A DNA stretch of 64,000 bases, taken from contig CM060708.1 in assembly GCA_030686995.1 (NCBI GenBank), positions 106,059,350 through 106,123,349 on the forward strand. Direction: 5' to 3'. The stretch is from Artemisia argyi. Its lineage: Eukaryota; Streptophyta; Magnoliopsida; Asterales; Asteraceae. The notes beneath the pieces are model-generated. The model made no database searches and was not told where the DNA came from. It saw only the letters and a list, made by a program, of their open reading frames with translations. A program made the translations under genes and the position numbers. This document shows, in pieces, positions 60,801 to 64,000 of the stretch. Each line of letters opens with the position of its first letter. The stretch's first letter is position 1.

Positions 60801-62026
60801 AGCTCAGAAGAATCAATAGGGATGCACAAGAATTCCTCAAGAAAAGATCTGGAAACAAAGTCGAATACGAGTATCATATGCAGAATATAGCTAGTGCAAT
60901 GTCTGCCGACTTTGACTGGCTAAATCCAGAAGTGAATATCGATCTTAGTTCCAAGAATCATGAAAAACCTTACTTCACTGACTGGACCAAACCATTACCT
61001 TTGAAAGGATTTCCAGACAAACCCAAGATACCTTATAGCTTCTTCTTCAACAAAGATCTTCGTAACATCCAGCTCACTCAGGAAACATCCAAGACGAAAT
61101 ATGCTTCCTCACTCACAATCTCAGTACCAGCCGCACGATATGAAATTCCTGCTATTGAAGAAACTACTCGTGTTTTCAGCAACTCCATCGTAGCTTACGA
61201 CAGAGATGCTCTACACGGAATTCAACATTGGCCTGAACGTCGTCGTCTCGGTTATACAAGCAGATTAGGAGAGACATCATTGGAAAATGTGAAGTAGAAA
61301 TCAAAGATCATCGCTATCTTGGAGATTCAACAGTCGAAACGGTTTAACTACTTATTCATGCGTGAAATTGTTGTTAAACGACAAGATGAAAAGAAGTACA
61401 AGTTCTCTGAAGCAGACTTTCCCAACCTTAATCTCAATGACATCGAAGACATGTATCTCGAAAAGGTTCAAAACAGAATGCGTGGATTCGATAGAGATGT
61501 ACAGTACAACTTCATGGCATCACTACTTCTTTACATCCGACGTTTGATTGTTCAAGAAAGAGTGGAAGATCTTCAGCTTGGAGTGGAAAGTTACCAACAG
61601 AAGATCAATTTGACAAAGCCACAATTCTACTTTGATGGGATCTATCAAACACCACAGTTTACTCTCAACCAAGAACCTTTTGGCTTCACCGACATCAACA
61701 GCAAAAAGCTACAGAGTTTCATGAGGTTCGATGAGGTACACAAATTCTGTGATGTTACACTCAAATCTGTTCGTGATGGGCTTGTCAAACGGTTGAATGA
61801 TGATCGCCGAAAGATAGCTAAGGGGGAACAACCTAGATGGAAATCCAGCACAAGAAGACAAGTTCGTAACTTTGTCTTAAAGATTGAAGAAAGGTTATTT
61901 CGACGGGAACAGATCAGACGACTGGAAAGCTATATCGGTGCCAGACCTTCGTTTCCTGTCAGAAACTTCGAAAGACCAGAACCCAAGTTCACTGACTTTG
62001 ACGCTCCACTTCCTGACAAAGATTAA
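57884..62026 (+). pseudogene. ORF2 of element D: large extra protein, one internal stop
   Basis: One frame from the ATG at 57884 (context AACATGG; an upstream GTG at 57827 is unlikely as a plant start) to 62026, about 1380 codons, interrupted by a single TAG at 61295-61297. The N-terminal 280 residues form a folded-looking domain (MIVKDILLAHPCKPLLTCST, FYLHQFWITAQANLDD, YTVDHDVLRTALLMPQ, PRLEHLQTFWGMV) like the plant-transposon protein found with Asteraceae Copia elements. The middle is Lys/Pro-rich, then acidic and Ser/Pro-rich, with predicted coiled coil (EAEEAEERRRKENEEK). The part after the stop keeps RVEDLQLGVESYQQKINLTK, EVHKFCDVTLKSVRDGL and RRLESYIGAR. Sireviruses often carry an envelope-like ORF here, but I see no signal peptide or clear membrane span, so an envelope role is not supported. 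Function unknown. Confidence 0.75.
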
Positions 62027-62278
62027 CTTGGTACATTTGATTATTTCTTTTCAATATCATTTGTTTCATTTGATTGAATTTCACTATGGCTTGTGCACGC
62101 ATTACAGTGCACAACCCGATCTTGTAAAGAAAGGACCCTGAGGTACGCATCAGTGCCTCAATCCTCGTATAAGGAGCGAAGGCTTCTTACTTTTGAGTAG
62201 AATTAATCAAACATTTATGATTTTCACAATTCTGCTCAAAAGGACAAGTATTTCACCTCAATAAGACTTAATCACTTG

Positions 62279-62420
62279 TTGAGGGGGAGCACTTGTCAAA
62301 ACAAAATACTTTGCTCAAAATCAAAAGTTCTTGGTGAATCTCCCCGTAAGACTCAAAAGGCATATTTTAATCTAAAAGTTTGTCAAAAACATCATTTTAT
62401 ATGCTATTTTTGAGGGGGAG
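62279..62420 (+). other. Tandem polypurine tracts of element D
   Basis: Two exact TTGAGGGGGAG tracts 131 bp apart; the same 11 bases occur after pol at 56144 and a variant at 62842. Multiple polypurine tracts near the 3' end are a described feature of Sireviruses. None is followed by an LTR start within the window. Confidence 0.7.
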
Positions 62421-62872
62421 AAAAATGAAAAAGTGATCAAAATATACGAAGTCAAAGCTTAAAAGTTGTATCATGTGTGAGCTAGACTCAGTATTGACCC
62501 AGGAATTGACGAGACAATAAATGTTAGTAATATCGAAAAGCCTTATCCTCGACGGGTAATAACATCAAGTTAGTTACTAGAGCTAGTTGTCACCTAAAAA
62601 CTGACAATGTATCTCTTTATCTAACCACGTAAGCGTGTCTCGAAAAGGATATGTCCTAGTAGAAATGTACCGTCTCGAGAAACTTTCTGTGAACTTGATA
62701 AGGCCGGGTAATAACTGCAAGCTAGTCTAACTAGTGATGTAAGTGTGTCTCGAATCGGTCTTGTTCACGGAAAGTGGATCAATTCAAAATGCTTGCTCCT
62801 CCCGCATGTGAAAATTTATTAAATACTTATGAGCACATGTGCAGGGGGAGCCCTTCAAAAGTGTACGCAAAA

Positions 62873-62921
62873 CTCTCAAAGTGTTAAACAAAATATTTGA
62901 TTAACTTAAACACTTTGAGAG
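62873..62921. repeat. 13-bp inverted repeat
   Basis: CTCTCAAAGTGTT (62873-62885) and AACACTTTGAGAG (62909-62921) are perfect inverted partners with a 23-base AT-rich loop. It lies 22 bases after the CAGGGGGAG tract and could fold as a hairpin or act as a terminator-like or protein-binding site. Confidence 0.8.
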
Positions 62922-64000
62922 ATTTTCAATCAAAGGTTTCTTGGCTACTGTCGGAGTTATAAGGTGATTAAGATAGGAATATCCGTCCTATGATCCACCA
63001 GAGCCGGAGGGATCTACCCAAGGACATCTCCAATAGTTAGAATTAGAAGTCCTTAGGTATGATATGAAAAAAGGAGAAATGAATGAAAGGGAAAGAAGGA
63101 GTTGAAGAATTAAAAAGAAAAGCAAAGTAAAGGGTGAAAAGAAATAGCCCTCCATATGTTCAACCTTAGGGCAGACACCGGGTTCAATACGTATGCTACT
63201 GGTTGTTGCAAAAGACAACACCAGTATTGAAGACAAAGTCGTCATGGACCCAGTGACGCAATGCACTAAACCTTCTTAACCACTCAAGTTCTCTTAAAAG
63301 GACTTGTTTCATTCTCACGGGGAACCCGCGTAACCTATCGACCTATCTCTTAGAGACGGTTGATATTGAAGCAGGAGACACCTCCCCAGTCTCCGCATAG
63401 GAAACCTAGATGTGCACTTATAGAGTCTAGAGCCTCGAGATACATCAAAGATCTCTTAGGAACACTTAGTATTTCTACAACTGGTGTTCTACATCAATGG
63501 GCATCAGTTGTAAACTATCGAGTCCTTCGCAGATCTTAGCAATCTGCCGAGAACGTTTATGAGAGGATTACGTAAGTATTTCTCAATGATTGAATGGAAA
63601 TCCTGCCAGGGTCAACATCAAACAGCCCTGACAGCAGGTCACTTAGGTAACCCCACAAGGGTTACGCTAAGTGTTTGCGGTGGTTCCATTACGGTCTACA
63701 GTCGTGGAGTGATCCCCAGCGACTCACCCAGTCATTGAGCTACTCAGTAGGTCTCGTAAGCTCCTTCGGGAGTATCTGATATGGGAACGGCCTGGATAAG
63801 GATTAGAAGGAGTCTTCACAATATGCTGTTGATGAGCTCTAATTCCTTATCCGTAAGTACCGGTTGTTTTATTGCTAACTGTTTACTCGCAGGTATCTCA
63901 CTTCCATGATCGTAGATTCCAACATGCTCATACATACATCTTGAAGTCAAAGAAAGCTTCCCCAAAGATCTTAGCAACACAAAGTTCAAAGAAAGATTCA

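Larger units (their letters stand above)
35046..64000 (+). mobile_element. Element D: giant Copia (Sirevirus-like) retrotransposon, right end outside window
   Basis: It starts with LTR-like TGTTGGAACC after element A sequence. Order: short LTR, leader, Gag with zinc knuckle and long coiled coils, protease-integrase, [element G], RT-RNase H, 1.9-kb spacer, second ORF, several TTGAGGGGGAG tracts. Integrase before RT makes it Ty1/Copia. A large Gag, an extra ORF after pol and multiple polypurine tracts are Sirevirus traits. Without G it already covers about 17.2 kb in the window with no 3' LTR seen, longer than most Copia elements. Three in-frame stops and a frame change make it non-functional. 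Confidence 0.85.
62027..64000 (+). other. 3' noncoding region of element D
   Basis: No gene. Polypurine tracts TTGAGGGGGAG at 62279-62289 and 62410-62420 and CAGGGGGAG at 62842-62850, an inverted repeat at 62873-62921, an imperfect duplication around 62552-62760, then about 1 kb of more balanced base composition. No copy of the TGTTGGAACC LTR start is seen before the window ends, so the 3' LTR is still to come. Confidence 0.65.

Noticed and set aside
62990..64000. 3' LTR of element D or a host gene at the window end
   Set aside because: No TGTTGGAACC start or other match to 35046-35397 and no long ORF, so neither can be supported.

Overview
This 64 kb window is plant nuclear DNA made almost entirely of nested LTR retrotransposons. 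I see no host gene, rRNA, true tRNA gene or CRISPR array. The structures point to a flowering plant: TG...CA LTRs with 5-bp target site duplications (TSDs), primer binding sites (PBSs) for tRNA-Asp and tRNA-Met, Gypsy and Copia polyproteins, and AT-rich spacers. The daisy family (Asteraceae) is the best guess. That is because the Copia polyprotein with its long downstream ORF, and the zinc-knuckle ORF near 47-49.6 kb, resemble by memory families common in Anthemideae genomes. No search was run.

Layout. (1) 1-4699: flank holding a solo LTR (486-4527, TSD CCTAT), a diverged relative of element G. (2) Element A, plus strand, tRNA-Asp-primed Gypsy type: 5' LTR 4700-6122, PBS, broken Gag-protease-integrase-tail gene, long 3' noncoding part. 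Its far end lies outside the window. (3) Element C, minus strand, 10029-34540, TSD ACCCC, same broad family as A and inserted into A in the opposite direction. Inside C sit E and F. Element E (15767-25958, TSD GCGAG) is a chromovirus-like element with 3.36-kb LTRs and a ruined interior, inserted in C's gag. Element F (27061-33666, TSD ATTGT) is inserted in C's own 5' LTR. (4) Element D, plus strand, from 35046 past the window end: a very large Copia element of the Sirevirus type, inserted in A. It carries Gag with a long coiled-coil extension, protease-integrase, RT-RNase H and a downstream second ORF of about 1.38 kb codons. (5) Element G (42209-53997, TSD CACCT), minus strand, has 4.2-kb LTRs and one unusual zinc-knuckle ORF. 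It sits in D's pol between integrase and reverse transcriptase.

Insertion order, from who interrupts whom: A first; then C and D into A; then E and F into C; and G into D. Five TSD pairs support the boundaries. A, C, F and G have no RT or integrase core and would need enzymes from other elements. D once had all enzymes but now carries three in-frame stops, a frame change and the G insertion.

Most interesting signals: a 15-nt exact antisense match (recalled tRNA sequence) to the 5' end of tRNA-Asp inside the LTRs of A, C and F, whose PBS uses the same tRNA; arrays of palindromic TGACGSCGTCA sites just upstream of the LTR TATA box; an ORF joining protease directly to an integrase C-terminal tail; repeated hairpin-plus-polypurine cassettes shared by A, C, F and G; and, in D, a long second ORF with its own candidate leader intron and TTTCGAAA-rich leaders before both ORFs.
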